A model generated the notes under the pieces. The model ran no database searches. It saw only the letters and a list, made by a program, of their open reading frames with translations, and had not been told where the DNA came from. DNA of 64,000 bases from Alcanivorax sp. DG881. Lineage in GTDB: Bacteria; Pseudomonadota; Gammaproteobacteria; Pseudomonadales; Alcanivoracaceae. This document shows positions 10,501 through 18,215 of this stretch, piece by piece. Every line of letters starts with the position of its first letter. Position 1 is the first letter of the stretch. A program made the position numbers and the translations under genes. The stretch is taken from positions 1,231,717 through 1,295,716 of the forward strand of contig NZ_DS989915.1 of the NCBI RefSeq assembly GCF_000155615.1. Reading direction: 5' to 3'.

Positions 10501-10973
10501 GGGTTTAGCCTGCGTTCCGGGCCGACCAATGAAGCATCCACAGGGGACACGCCAATGCCCAACGACAAGGCATCACTCCCGCCGAAATCCGGATGGTGGC
10601 ACGAAGCACACGAGGCAGTAAGATCGCCAGAGAGACTATGGGAGAAAAACAGTAACTGCCCGAGTTTGATTGTCGGGTCACTGTCGGGGGTGGCCTGAGC
10701 CTGCTGCCGCGGGGTCGCCGGGTCCCCGGTGAGCCCTTTCGTGGTGATCACAGCGCGCAACCACTGGTCCAGAGGAGACACTTCAGGATCGGTATCCGGA
10801 TCAGGATCAGGATCGCCACCGGTGCCCGGATCAGTGGGGGTATCTGTGTCTGGAGTACTCGGTCCAGCCCCACCGCCAGAGGATCCGCCGCCCCCACAAG
10901 CCGAGAGCAAGGCCAGCAACCCCAGCGCAAGCAAATACCGCCCAGCAATAGCGGCCACTATCCGTAATGTCAT
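7557..10973 (-). CDS. Diheme MauG/cytochrome-c-peroxidase fused to VCBS and ASPIC/UnbV repeats, lipoprotein
   Basis: A 1138-residue secreted lipoprotein. The N-terminus is a lipoprotein signal with lipobox LLSAC (Cys26), followed by Gly/Ser-rich and Asp/Pro-rich linkers to about residue 66. Residues about 70-530 form a diheme cytochrome-c peroxidase/MauG-like module with heme sites CASCH at 122-126 and 356-360. A second acidic Pro/Glu linker (about 550-565) leads to FG-GAP/VCBS-like beta-propeller blades with calcium-loop patterns such as DxNxDGxxD, and a C-terminal ASPIC/UnbV-type segment (GLGSAQQADITITWPDG). The protein is probably on the outer membrane or periplasmic face. The coding DNA at about 8000-9300 is visibly AT-richer than its ends. 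Substrate unknown. Confidence 0.85.
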   Translation of the reverse strand: MTLRIVAAIAGRYLLALGLLALLSACGGGGSSGGGAGPSTPDTDTPTDPGTGGDPDPDPDTDPEVSPLDQWLRAVITTKGLTGDPATPRQQAQATPDSDPTIKLGQLLFFSHSLSGDLTASCASCHHPDFGGSDALSLGIGVSPVDASLVGPERRLNPDNDLDPAADGKPNMHRNSQTVFNSALFDRSMTFDGRVFVLDDTVTAGGKGQAIRTPESGNVSDASEAEGLMEVFSKFPLTNHNEMRAYLFSAESQQQYRERLVARLRGERDSGLLSDDGPENWLALFRQAFSQPEASAEEVITLVNVQRALAAYMQSMIFIESSWKRYVEGNNNVLSLSAKRGAQRFFASKDEGGLGCASCHSGDFFTNEKFYNVAFPQIGRGFMRAEKDDIGRWASTRKEEDRYAFRVPSLLNIGVTQPYGHAGSFDLLQDTIRYHADPRGEIETYDFSLAGLAQFQGLGGYDYSETHTRKALETSSFLLAEPLLPGRALSDGEVADLAAFLRSLTDDCVKNYLCRNQWTPDLSEDPDGNLLVHGENPVAKPDVIVDPEPDEEEPPAEPSDYAKAVALNFTAPELATFAELGDCDEDPSVLALNSGLNVFLPRHDLAFGLYDFMGRPSHPHGFNAETWDVSDVFSIEPTMVSGGVSAGYLDDNCWLDLAYAGGEASGMIFYRNRGGQAGFDSMELLDDDPGGLFTGVGMADLNGDYRREMLFGNIKQKNVPVYSSNSSNKYYRVANISMSRHTYGMSFSDTNNDGYPEIFLAHWVPGNVLTAPVFWKNNGGEELMHFDGESGLSSDSMSQDFNFSPQFADMNSDGEIDLLLASDFGTSVVMQGEGSGHFGNVTDREVISDENGMGAALGDYDNDGDLDWFVTSIYDPNSEAEGNWGVTGNRLYRNNSNGGDVVLENITGEAGVADGGWGWGACFADFNNDGFLDIFHVNGFGTIPDGIVSNESEQATKDYYQRITQEYFDSLPRLFINQGDGTFKDQAFQWGLMLPSDGRGITCLDYDRDGDMDVALLDHSKGLQFFSNQTGNGFASRFLSVRLVGAAPNTEALGAKVQVFADVGGEFGEQTQTRFSMANTNFNGQNPPDLHFGLGSAQQADITITWPDGVRWQCEAQASNRFLIFDQRSLPGTCAIAP

Positions 10974-11121
10974 CTTGGCTATCCTGAAATCTTGTTATTA
11001 TTCTAGTTAGGCAAAAACGTGCACAGTATCACACTTACAATGTGTGCGAATTATCTTACACAAGACAACATAACCACCAGCATCTTCCCGACAAACGGCA
11101 GCAATAAATTAAATTATTGAT

Positions 11122-11856
11122 TTAAAACGATCTTTTCTCATCATATAGCCGCCTGAACGGCTCGAGGTGCCCCGCCTGGCTGTTCACCCAGGTTTGCAGG
11201 GGCTCAGGCATCGAGGAAGGCCAGTCCAGACCGTACGCCGGCGGCATAAATAGCGGCGCCAACAAGCTGGTTGCCGCCAGGTCTGCCCGTGAGAATTGCT
11301 CGCCTACCAGGTAGGTGCGCCCCTGGTAAGCCTGTGACAAGATCTGGATAGACTGCTCCAAGACCACACGACTGTCACTGACATGGGGCTCGCGAATTTG
11401 CATGGCCTTGCGCATCACTCCCTGTAATTTCGGGAAAATCATCCGCAAAAATGCCTTCCCCCAGAGCGGGCCGCCCTGGGCAAAAAAAGGAATGACCAGA
11501 TTCGGGTGGTCCAGCAAGGTGTGATAACAGTAACGGCGGACGTGCGGCCCAATATTGTCATCGCAGAAGGATTCCCAGCGCAGTGCTTCTTCTCGTGCCT
11601 CCTGGCTCTGCGGGGTCAATGATCGGACCGGGAACTGCTTATCCAGGTAGCTGATAATCGACGCAGAGCCTTGCACGTAATGGCCATCATGCTCCAGAAC
11701 CGGAACACTGCTGAACGGCGCCACCGCCTTCATCTTCTTCAAATGCAGGCCTGGCAGGTGGTTCTTCAGCCGGTAATCCACGCCTTTGTAGTCCAGTGCC
11801 CAGCGCACTTTCTCGCAATAGTGGGAAATCGGGAATTGATGCAGGACGATGGCCAT
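11122..11856 (-). CDS. Glutathione S-transferase family protein
   Basis: A 244-residue soluble protein with a thioredoxin-like GST N-terminal domain (HQFPISHYCEKVRWALDYKG, then VPVLEHDGHYVQGSASIISYLD, the glutathione-binding SxSI segment) and an all-helical C-terminal domain. The N-terminal SHYCEK places Ser/Cys where GSTs hold the thiolate-activating residue. Expected activity is glutathione conjugation or thiol transfer to hydrophobic electrophiles. It stands alone; its downstream side (11100-11121) is AT-rich with a short AATAAATTAAATTATT palindrome-like stretch. Family is confident, substrate unknown. Confidence 0.85.
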   Translation of the reverse strand: MAIVLHQFPISHYCEKVRWALDYKGVDYRLKNHLPGLHLKKMKAVAPFSSVPVLEHDGHYVQGSASIISYLDKQFPVRSLTPQSQEAREEALRWESFCDDNIGPHVRRYCYHTLLDHPNLVIPFFAQGGPLWGKAFLRMIFPKLQGVMRKAMQIREPHVSDSRVVLEQSIQILSQAYQGRTYLVGEQFSRADLAATSLLAPLFMPPAYGLDWPSSMPEPLQTWVNSQAGHLEPFRRLYDEKRSF

Positions 11857-11913
11857 ACAGGCATCCTCTTATTGATCGAATAGCGGATTGCATGAAGGAA
11901 TCAAGGGTGTGGG

Positions 11914-12093
11914 TCAGACGTTATGACCGCCGTTAATATTTTCTGCGCCGTTTTTTTCATGCCAGCAGACAATTTCTTTCACCGCCGCCGCCATTAAAAT
12001 CACCGATCCACGGGCGCTTTCTGCCGGGTACCAGTTTACCGGCAGGGTATAACCTGCGCCGCCAGGCAGAGAAATTTGCTCAGCCGCTTTCAT
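11914..12093 (-). pseudogene. Short hydrolase-like fragment (59 codons)
   Basis: A 59-codon frame starting MKAAEQISLPGGAGYTL and reading on to YPAESARGSVILMAA. This resembles the N-terminal strand region of serine-aminopeptidase-type alpha/beta hydrolases (target phrase 'LxxxLYPPxxARGTVLVMPA'), but the text then becomes unrelated and stops. There is no nucleophile elbow or other catalytic residue. It overlaps the end of the DUF1272 gene by 14 bases on the same strand. Likely a truncated gene remnant, though a small functional protein cannot be excluded. Confidence 0.45.
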
Positions 12094-12271
12094 TACTGGC
12101 CTCCTGACGGCGCGGGCGTTTCACCAGCTCACCCTGACAATTGGGGCAACGGCTTGCATGGATGGTGCAGCAGTCCACACAGAAGGTGCATTCATAGGAA
12201 CAGATATAGGCTTCTGCATCGGCCGCCAGAGAGCACTGGCAACTTTCACAGCTGGATCGCATTTCAAGCAT
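12080..12271 (-). CDS. DUF1272 zinc-ribbon-like small protein
   Basis: A 63-residue protein with nine cysteines arranged as CESCQC, CSYECTFCVDCC and CPNC, ending in the basic GELVKRPRR motif typical of DUF1272. The cysteine spacing implies one or two zinc knuckles. The start at 12271 (MLEMRSS) matches the family N-terminus; the frame is open further upstream but that extension is lysine-rich and non-homologous. It lies 13 bases after the next upstream zinc-ribbon protein, suggesting co-transcription. Function of the family is unknown. Confidence 0.85.
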   Translation of the reverse strand: MLEMRSSCESCQCSLAADAEAYICSYECTFCVDCCTIHASRCPNCQGELVKRPRRQEASNESG

Positions 12272-12284
12272 CAGGGTCACCCGG

Positions 12285-12464
12285 TTAGTGCGCTTTGACT
12301 TTCTCTTTGCCGCAGCGGTCACAGCGGTATACCGTCACCAGCTTTCCCTGCTTCACATCAAACTGCTTTTCCTTGCAGATCACCCACTTGTGAAAATCGT
12401 GCTGACACATGCCTTTTCTTGGCATTTTCTTTTGCGGTTTTTTAAACGGCAGAATATCGCCCAT
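12285..12464 (-). CDS. Small conserved Cys/His zinc-ribbon protein
   Basis: A 59-residue basic protein beginning MGDILPFKKPQKKMP. It contains CQHDFHKW near residue 20 and a C-terminal YRCDRCGKEKVKAH, so two Cys/His pairs that could bind zinc. The segment KQFDVKQGKLVTVYRC looks conserved as I remember it from pseudomonad-type hypothetical proteins. The internal ATG at 12464 is preferred over an open extension to 12539 because the family starts there. It precedes the DUF1272 gene by 13 bases. Function unknown. Confidence 0.7.
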   Translation of the reverse strand: MGDILPFKKPQKKMPRKGMCQHDFHKWVICKEKQFDVKQGKLVTVYRCDRCGKEKVKAH

Positions 12465-12583
12465 TAGCTCAGCACCGTGACTACAACTGGTAACCAGAGC
12501 ATACCGTAAATTAGGTTCATCGCGGAATTGAGTGATCAACCGGCTTCAGAACTTGTCTCATTATCCCGCCCTGGCAACCGCTG

Positions 12584-12860
12584 GACGCCGGATGCCCGAC
12601 GACAGACGCTTGCATTCAAAACCTGAAAACCTTGGCCCCCATGCTCTCTGCGCAAAATGCATTACCCGATTACTGCCTGAATGATGGCCCTGACTATCCC
12701 TCAAAATACCCCTCAAAAGAGATACCGCAATAACGACAGTCGCTCAGGCTAAGGGGCTTTGCGTCAGGCATCCGGCGTCGAGCGTTTATTCGCGATAAAC
12801 CCATCAGACGACGAGAAGCGTGTTATTCACTCTAATCCGCGAAGAACCGTAAATTAGCCC
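12584..12860. repeat. Heptad-word inverted repeat (locus 2) with dispersed tail
   Basis: The 400-base gap 12465-12866 holds two heptad arms. Left: GACGCCG, GATGCCC, GACGACA, GACGCTT from 12584. Right: GCGTCAG, GCATCCG, GCGTCGA, GCGTTTA from 12761. The reverse complement of the left arm matches the right arm at 13 of 14 bases in the core. After the right arm, 12790-12858 (GCGATAAACCCATCAGACG ... AATCCGCGAAGAAC) recurs near 19070-19131, so this is a dispersed element. No gene is visible in the gap. Confidence 0.65.
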
Positions 12861-12866
12861 TTTCGG

Positions 12867-13214
12867 TTAAAGCGAGGTCAGCAACCCCACCCCCAGAACG
12901 ATTTCTATTACCATGAACAATGCGGGGTAACGGTCCAGGCGGCGATCCACTAACCAGGACAGCAACCGGCCAACCGCCATGCCCAGCAAGGCCAGTGACA
13001 GGGTCACCACCACCCCGTCACGCCATTGCGGCTGATCCCGGCACACCACCAACAGCACAGCCATGGCCACACCATAACCGCCATACACAGCGCGGACCTC
13101 GTTGCGGGCCGGCACGGGCAGCGCTGTTATCGCCACCCACCGCGTTATCGAATGGGGCGACACCAGAGCCACCGCCCCCATCAACAGAAAAGCCAGCGCA
13201 GTCATTTCAATCAT
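12867..13214 (-). CDS. DUF4345-like small integral membrane protein
   Basis: A 115-residue protein with four hydrophobic segments (about 4-22, 44-60, 68-88, 97-115). The conserved NEVRAVYGGYGVAMAV segment between the first two helices is typical of the DUF4345 family. Its start overlaps the end of the upstream membrane-protein gene by eight bases, so translation is coupled. It is probably in the inner membrane. The pair sits back to back with an XRE/MmyB regulator gene, which may control it. No biochemical role is known. Confidence 0.75.
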   Translation of the reverse strand: MIEMTALAFLLMGAVALVSPHSITRWVAITALPVPARNEVRAVYGGYGVAMAVLLVVCRDQPQWRDGVVVTLSLALLGMAVGRLLSWLVDRRLDRYPALFMVIEIVLGVGLLTSL

Positions 13215-13617
13215 GAGCAGCCCCCTGCTCGGATTGTGACACTTGCCGCTGCAGCCCCCGCCACTGACACAGGGCGCAGAACGCTACCAGCAACGCCACA
13301 TCCAGCAGCAGAACATGCCCCCAGAATGACAACCACGATGCCCCCAGCAGCATGACCACCGGCGTTGCCAATACCCAGGCCAGATCCGCCAGTGTCACCA
13401 TTTTAGCCAGCCCGGGCGATATGGGTTTGCGCGTGGCCACAAAGGCCACATCTGCTGCAAAAACCAGCAAGGCTCCCCCGAGAATCATCAGTATCTGCGG
13501 GCTGAACGCCCCCATCAGTGACGCCAGCCCGCCCGGGGCCAACAAGAGCGCCGCACCCAATAACGTTGAGCAGACAGCATTGAATAACAGAGCATGTTTG
13601 AGTGAAGTCCAAGGCAT
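13207..13617 (-). CDS. Four-helix small membrane protein
   Basis: A 136-residue hydrophobic protein with four predicted membrane helices (about 8-30, 36-60, 72-92, 96-118) and a polar C-terminal tail. I do not recognise a named family beyond 'small integral membrane protein'. It overlaps the DUF4345-like gene by eight bases and is divergent from the regulator at 13783, with 165 bases of shared upstream DNA. The arrangement resembles regulator plus regulated membrane operon. Confidence 0.75.
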   Translation of the reverse strand: MPWTSLKHALLFNAVCSTLLGAALLLAPGGLASLMGAFSPQILMILGGALLVFAADVAFVATRKPISPGLAKMVTLADLAWVLATPVVMLLGASWLSFWGHVLLLDVALLVAFCALCQWRGLQRQVSQSEQGAAHD

Positions 13618-13782
13618 GATGCACCTCCAGTTTATGGCTCCGGTCGCGAATTACCGCAACGGGCCGGTTAGTGTTAGATTCAGCTTCTGCTGAACAAGGA
13701 AGTGAAACAATTACCTCAGAGGTAATGGCGAAGCCTGGCGGCCATGGCCATGCTGATCCGCCACAGAAAAGTGAGAGTCCCG

Positions 13783-14568
13783 ATGCAGACTGGCCAGATC
13801 CTCGCGGAACTGCGTAAAGCCCGCCGCCTCAGCCAACTGGAACTGGCGTTACGGGCCGACGTATCCAGCCGGCACCTGAGCTTTATCGAAACCGGGCGCA
13901 GCCAGCCAAGCCCAACCATGCTGAAACGCCTGGCTCTGGAAATGGAGCTGAATTGCCGGGACACCAATCGGTTATTGCTGGCGGCCGGTTACGCTCCCGC
14001 CTTCACCGAAACGGACCTGAGCAGTAACAGCATGGCCCCGGTCCGCGAAGCGCTGACGGTCATGCTCAGCAACCATAATCCGTTTCCTGCCGTCGTCCTC
14101 GATGCCCACTGGAACGTATTAATGGGCAACGAGGCTCAACAGCGGCTAATGGGCTTGATGATTGAGGAGCGCGGGCCTTTTCCGCACACCGCCAATGTGG
14201 TCGAACTGGTGTTCCATCCCCAGGGTTATCGGCCGTTTCTGCGCAACTGGGATGAGGTGGCCAGTTTTCTGCTGCGCCGCCTGCACCGTGACCAGCAAGC
14301 ACGTCCGGACCCGGCGCTGGCCGCCTTGTTGGACCGGCTGGCGGAACTGGCCCATGTGGATGAGCTGCTGCACCAGCAGCCCGGCACGCCCCGCGACGAA
14401 CCCATGATGGCGCTGGAGATCGAGCTGGCCGGGCAGCGGCTACGCAGCTTCTCCACCCTGGCCAGCTTCGGCACTGCGCTGGATGTGGTCATGGAAGAAC
14501 TGCGCATCGAACACTACTTCCCCGCCGATGAGGCCACCCGCCGCTGGTTCCGAAATCAGATTCAATAG
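13783..14568 (+). CDS. XRE-family regulator with MmyB-like ligand-binding domain
   Basis: A 261-residue transcription factor. Residues about 1-65 are an XRE helix-turn-helix (LRKARRLSQLELALRADVSSRHLSFIETGRSQPS). Residues about 95-255 form the MmyB-like PAS-type domain, recognised by NPFPAVVLDAHWNVLMGNEAQQRL and the following VVELVFHPQGYRPFLRNWDEVA. Such domains bind fatty acids in characterised members. The ATG at 13783 is preferred over 13744 because the HTH family starts just before ILAELRKARR and GAGAG lies at good spacing. It is divergent from the two-membrane-protein operon, its likely target. Confidence 0.88.
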   Translation: MQTGQILAELRKARRLSQLELALRADVSSRHLSFIETGRSQPSPTMLKRLALEMELNCRDTNRLLLAAGYAPAFTETDLSSNSMAPVREALTVMLSNHNPFPAVVLDAHWNVLMGNEAQQRLMGLMIEERGPFPHTANVVELVFHPQGYRPFLRNWDEVASFLLRRLHRDQQARPDPALAALLDRLAELAHVDELLHQQPGTPRDEPMMALEIELAGQRLRSFSTLASFGTALDVVMEELRIEHYFPADEATRRWFRNQIQ

Positions 14569-14583
14569 GTTTCAACCATCGAA

Positions 14584-14616
14584 GGGGGGCGTACAAACCC
14601 GTATAATTCGCCCCCC
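14584..14616 (+). promoter_or_regulatory. rapA promoter inside GC palindrome
   Basis: An inverted repeat GGGGGGCG (14584-14591) / CGCCCCCC (14609-14616) brackets a perfect TATAAT at 14602-14607. The -10 box would give a start near 14614, about 24 bases before the rapA ATG. The palindrome could be an operator, or a terminator stem for the upstream regulator gene. Confidence 0.55.
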
Positions 14617-14637
14617 AAGCAATCACCGGCAGCGACA

Positions 14638-17547
14638 ATGACTGACTTTATCCCCGGCCAACGCTGGCTGAGCGAATCCGAAACCGAACTGGGCCTCGGC
14701 ATCATCAAGGAATTGGATTACCGACTGGTCACCGTGGAATACCCGGCGGTAGAGGAAGAGCGCACCTACGCAAAAAACAATGCCCCGTTGTCCCGCGTCA
14801 CGTTCGACAGCGGCGACACCATCCGCACCGCCGATGAAGTGGAGCTGGTGGTCACCGAGGTCAACGAGCTCAACGGCCTCAAGGTCTACATGGCTCACCC
14901 CAAGGACGGCAGCCCGGACGATATTCAGCCAGTGCCGGAAACCAACCTGGGTCACACCCTGCGTCTGACGGCCGCACTGGACCGCCTGCTCTCCAACCAG
15001 TTGTCTTCCAATCGCTGGTTTGAGCTTCGTATCGACGCCCTCAATGCCCATTGCCGTCAGCAGCAATCCACCATCAAGGGATTGCGTGGCCCGCGCATCG
15101 ACCTGATTGGGCACCAGCTGTATATCGCTGACCAGGTGGCCAACCGTTTTGCCCCACGGGTATTGCTTGCCGACGAAGTAGGTCTGGGGAAAACCATCGA
15201 AGCCGGCCTGATCCTGCATCAACAATTGCTCACTGGCCGGGCCAAACGGGTATTGGTCGTGGTGCCCTCACCGCTGGTGCACCAGTGGTTTGTGGAAATG
15301 GTGCGCCGTTTCAATCTGCATTTCTCTATTTTTGATGCCGAGCGCCTAAACGCCCTGCAGCCGGAAACCAGCATCAAGGACATGCTGGCGCAGATTATTG
15401 AAGAAGAAAACGCCCCGGACGACGATGCAGACGAAACGCCAGGCAGTGTCAGCGCCGCTAGCGGTGACGACAACCCGTTCCTCAGTGAACAGCTGATACT
15501 GTGCAGCACGGATTTCCTCAGCCAGTGCGATATCGACCAACTGGCGGCGGCCGACTGGGATTTGCTGGTGGTCGACGAAGCCCATCACCTGGAATGGTCC
15601 GCACAGCAGGCCAGTGACGATTACCAGCGCGTGGAAACCATTGCCCAACAAGCACGAGGCTTGCTGCTGCTGACGGCCACCCCGGAACAGCTCGGCCTGG
15701 AAAGCCACTATGCCCGTCTGCGCCTGCTTGATCCGGAACGCTACCCCAGCCTGGAGGCCTTCAAGGAAGAGCAGGCCCATTATCAGGATGTGGCGGCACT
15801 GGCCGGACGATTGCACGACGAACCCAGTTGGGATGCAGCACTAAAGCAAGAAGCGGTTGCCCTGCTCCCGGACATGAATATTGACGAAGCGGACCGCGAC
15901 GCGATCCAGACGGAACTACTGGACCGCTCCGGCCCCGGCCGCGTCATGTTCCGCAATACCCGCCACAACATCGCCGGCTTCCCGGCACGCCACGTGCACG
16001 GCATTCCGCTGACGCTGCCTGACGAATACAAATACGACAGTGACGAAGAAATTGACGGCCACCTGCACCCGGAAACCCTGTTCCACGATGACCGCTGGTG
16101 CAGCCTGGATCCCCGAGTGAACTGGCTGGAAAACTTTTTCAAACAGCATCGTCACGACAAGGTGCTGGTGATCTGTGCCAGCAAACACACCGCCACCGAC
16201 CTGCATGCCCACTGTAACTACAAGCTGGGCATGAACGTGGCCATGTTCCATGAAGACATGGACCTGATCGAACGGGACCGGGCCGCCGCCTTTTTCGCCG
16301 ATGACTTCGACGGTGCCCAGGCGCTGATCTGCTCGGAAATCGGCTCCGAAGGCCGTAACTTCCAGTTTGCCCACCATCTGGTGCTGCTGGATCTGCCCTT
16401 GAACCCGGACCTGCTGGAACAGCGTATCGGTCGCCTGGACCGTATCGGCCAGACCGAAGATATCCAGATTCACGTGCCCTACTTCGAGCAGCACGCTCAA
16501 GAGGTGCTGTTCCGCTGGTATCACGACGGCATGAATGCCTTCGAGCACACCAACCCGGCCGGCCACGACATCTATCTGCGCAGCCGCGACGCGCTGGAAC
16601 CGCTGCTTACCGGCGACCCGGAATACACCGCCATCGAAGCGCTGGTCGACGATACCCGCACCATCACTTCCGAGCTGCATACGCTACTGGAGACCGGCCG
16701 CGACCGACTGCTGGAGCTGAGTTCGTTCGACGGTGAGCGAGCTGAAACCTTGATCACCGACCTGATCGCCGCGGATGACGACAGCCCACTGCCTTTCATG
16801 CAGCGCATCTTTGATCGTTACGGCGTGGAACAGGAAGATCATTCCGACACGGCCATCATCCTCAAACCCGGCCCGCACATGCGCGATGCGTTCCCTGCCC
16901 TGCCGGAAGAAGGCGTGACCATGACCGACAACCGGGCCACCGCACTAGCCCGTGACGACATGCAGTTTCTGACCTGGGAGCATCCCATGGTCACCGGCAG
17001 CCTGGAGATGATGCTCACCGAACACCGTGGCAAAGCCGCCGTCAGCCTGCTCAAGAATCCCAAAATCAAGGCTGGCACCCTACTGATCGAAGCCATCTAT
17101 ACCGTTGATGCCATTGCCCCCAAACAGTTGCAGGCAGACCGTTTCCTGCCCACCACAGTGATTCGTCACCTGCTGGATGGCAATGGCAAGAACATCAGCC
17201 AGGCCATCAGCCACGACGGCCTGAGCCAGCAATGCCACAAGATGGACAAGCCACTCAGCCGCAAGATCGTTGGCAGCCAGAAACCCCTGCTGGAGAAATT
17301 GCTGAAAGCTGACGAAGCCAACGCCAGTCAGGAAGCGGAAAGTATTATTGCTGCTGCCCAGGAAAAAATGCGTGCCGAACAGGCCCATGAGTTGGCCCGC
17401 CTGAAGGCGCTGCAAGCCAAAAACCCGGCAGTCCGCCATGAAGAAGTAGAGGCTCTGGAAGCACAGACACACGCCCTGGAAAAGTGCCTCAACGAAGCGC
17501 GCTGCCAGCTTGAAGCCGTGCGAATTATTGTTTCGGGAGGAGACTAA
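14638..17547 (+). CDS. rapA: RNA polymerase-associated ATPase RapA (HepA)
   Basis: A 969-residue SWI2/SNF2 ATPase, essentially the length of E. coli RapA (968). N-terminal Tudor-like domains occupy about 1-110 (FIPGQRWLSESETELGLG). The helicase core has Walker A DEVGLGKT at 179-186 and DEAH at 313-316, and later helicase motifs such as SEIGSEGRNFQFAHHLVLLDLPLNPDLLEQRIGRLDR split over 360-620. It recycles stalled RNA polymerase. A short acidic insertion near 256-280 (EEENAPDDDADE) may be lineage-specific. The carboxylesterase gene follows two bases after the stop. Confidence 0.96.
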   Translation: MTDFIPGQRWLSESETELGLGIIKELDYRLVTVEYPAVEEERTYAKNNAPLSRVTFDSGDTIRTADEVELVVTEVNELNGLKVYMAHPKDGSPDDIQPVPETNLGHTLRLTAALDRLLSNQLSSNRWFELRIDALNAHCRQQQSTIKGLRGPRIDLIGHQLYIADQVANRFAPRVLLADEVGLGKTIEAGLILHQQLLTGRAKRVLVVVPSPLVHQWFVEMVRRFNLHFSIFDAERLNALQPETSIKDMLAQIIEEENAPDDDADETPGSVSAASGDDNPFLSEQLILCSTDFLSQCDIDQLAAADWDLLVVDEAHHLEWSAQQASDDYQRVETIAQQARGLLLLTATPEQLGLESHYARLRLLDPERYPSLEAFKEEQAHYQDVAALAGRLHDEPSWDAALKQEAVALLPDMNIDEADRDAIQTELLDRSGPGRVMFRNTRHNIAGFPARHVHGIPLTLPDEYKYDSDEEIDGHLHPETLFHDDRWCSLDPRVNWLENFFKQHRHDKVLVICASKHTATDLHAHCNYKLGMNVAMFHEDMDLIERDRAAAFFADDFDGAQALICSEIGSEGRNFQFAHHLVLLDLPLNPDLLEQRIGRLDRIGQTEDIQIHVPYFEQHAQEVLFRWYHDGMNAFEHTNPAGHDIYLRSRDALEPLLTGDPEYTAIEALVDDTRTITSELHTLLETGRDRLLELSSFDGERAETLITDLIAADDDSPLPFMQRIFDRYGVEQEDHSDTAIILKPGPHMRDAFPALPEEGVTMTDNRATALARDDMQFLTWEHPMVTGSLEMMLTEHRGKAAVSLLKNPKIKAGTLLIEAIYTVDAIAPKQLQADRFLPTTVIRHLLDGNGKNISQAISHDGLSQQCHKMDKPLSRKIVGSQKPLLEKLLKADEANASQEAESIIAAAQEKMRAEQAHELARLKALQAKNPAVRHEEVEALEAQTHALEKCLNEARCQLEAVRIIVSGGD

Positions 17548-17549
17548 CC

Positions 17550-18215
17550 ATGAGTGATCTATTGCGTTGCGTTGAAATTGAACCATCAGCCCAAGCCACC
17601 GCCAGTGTGATCTGGCTACACGGCCTGGGCGCCAGCGGTCACGATTTTGAGCCCATCGTTCCCGAGCTTCAGCTGCCTGCTGACCTGGCCGTGCGGTTTA
17701 TCTTTCCCCATGCCCCGCAGATCCCTGTGACCGTCAATGGCGGCATGGTCATGCCCGCCTGGTACGATATTCTCGCCATGGATATCGACCGCAAAGTGGA
17801 CGAAGCCGGCGTTCTGGCCTCAGCGGACGCGGTAGATGCACTCATCAAGCAGGAAATCGCCCGCGGCATTCCCAGCGAACGCATCATTATTGCGGGTTTC
17901 TCACAAGGTGGCGCCGTTGCCTACCAGGCCGCCCTGCGCCACCCCCAACCCCTGGCCGGCCTGCTCACCCTGTCCACCTATATGGCCATGCCGGTGACCC
18001 CCAGCAACGCGAACGCCTCACTGCCGGTAATGATCTGCCATGGCAGCATGGACCCGATGGTGCCGGAGCAACTGGGCCAACGGGCAGCAGCCACCCTGAC
18101 CGAACTGGGCTATAGCCCGCAGTACAAAAGCTACCCCATGGAGCACATGGTCTGCCTGGAACAGATTCGGGATATAGGGAAGTGGCTGACGGAACGCCTG
18201 AGGCCTGAGGCCTGA
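17550..18215 (+). CDS. Phospholipase/carboxylesterase-type alpha/beta hydrolase
   Basis: A 221-residue serine hydrolase of the acyl-protein-thioesterase/carboxylesterase II family. The oxyanion segment is WLHGLGASGHDF, the nucleophile elbow GFSQGG with Ser118, the acid in HGSMDPMVP and the base in YPMEHMVC. It is cytoplasmic (no signal). The start is preceded by GGGAGGAGA and lies two bases after the rapA stop, so both are probably on one mRNA. The last residues (LRPEA) and the stop lie inside a perfect GCCTGAG array, see the repeat at 18196. Confidence 0.93.
   Translation: MSDLLRCVEIEPSAQATASVIWLHGLGASGHDFEPIVPELQLPADLAVRFIFPHAPQIPVTVNGGMVMPAWYDILAMDIDRKVDEAGVLASADAVDALIKQEIARGIPSERIIIAGFSQGGAVAYQAALRHPQPLAGLLTLSTYMAMPVTPSNANASLPVMICHGSMDPMVPEQLGQRAAATLTELGYSPQYKSYPMEHMVCLEQIRDIGKWLTERLRPEA

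Noticed and set aside
12920..13355. + strand frames opposite the two small membrane proteins
   Set aside because: Pro/His/Arg-rich shadow text; the - strand frames have clear membrane helices and coupled overlap.
16535..16878. Antisense frames within rapA
   Set aside because: They are low-complexity Ser/Arg-rich translations of the conserved helicase gene with no independent support.
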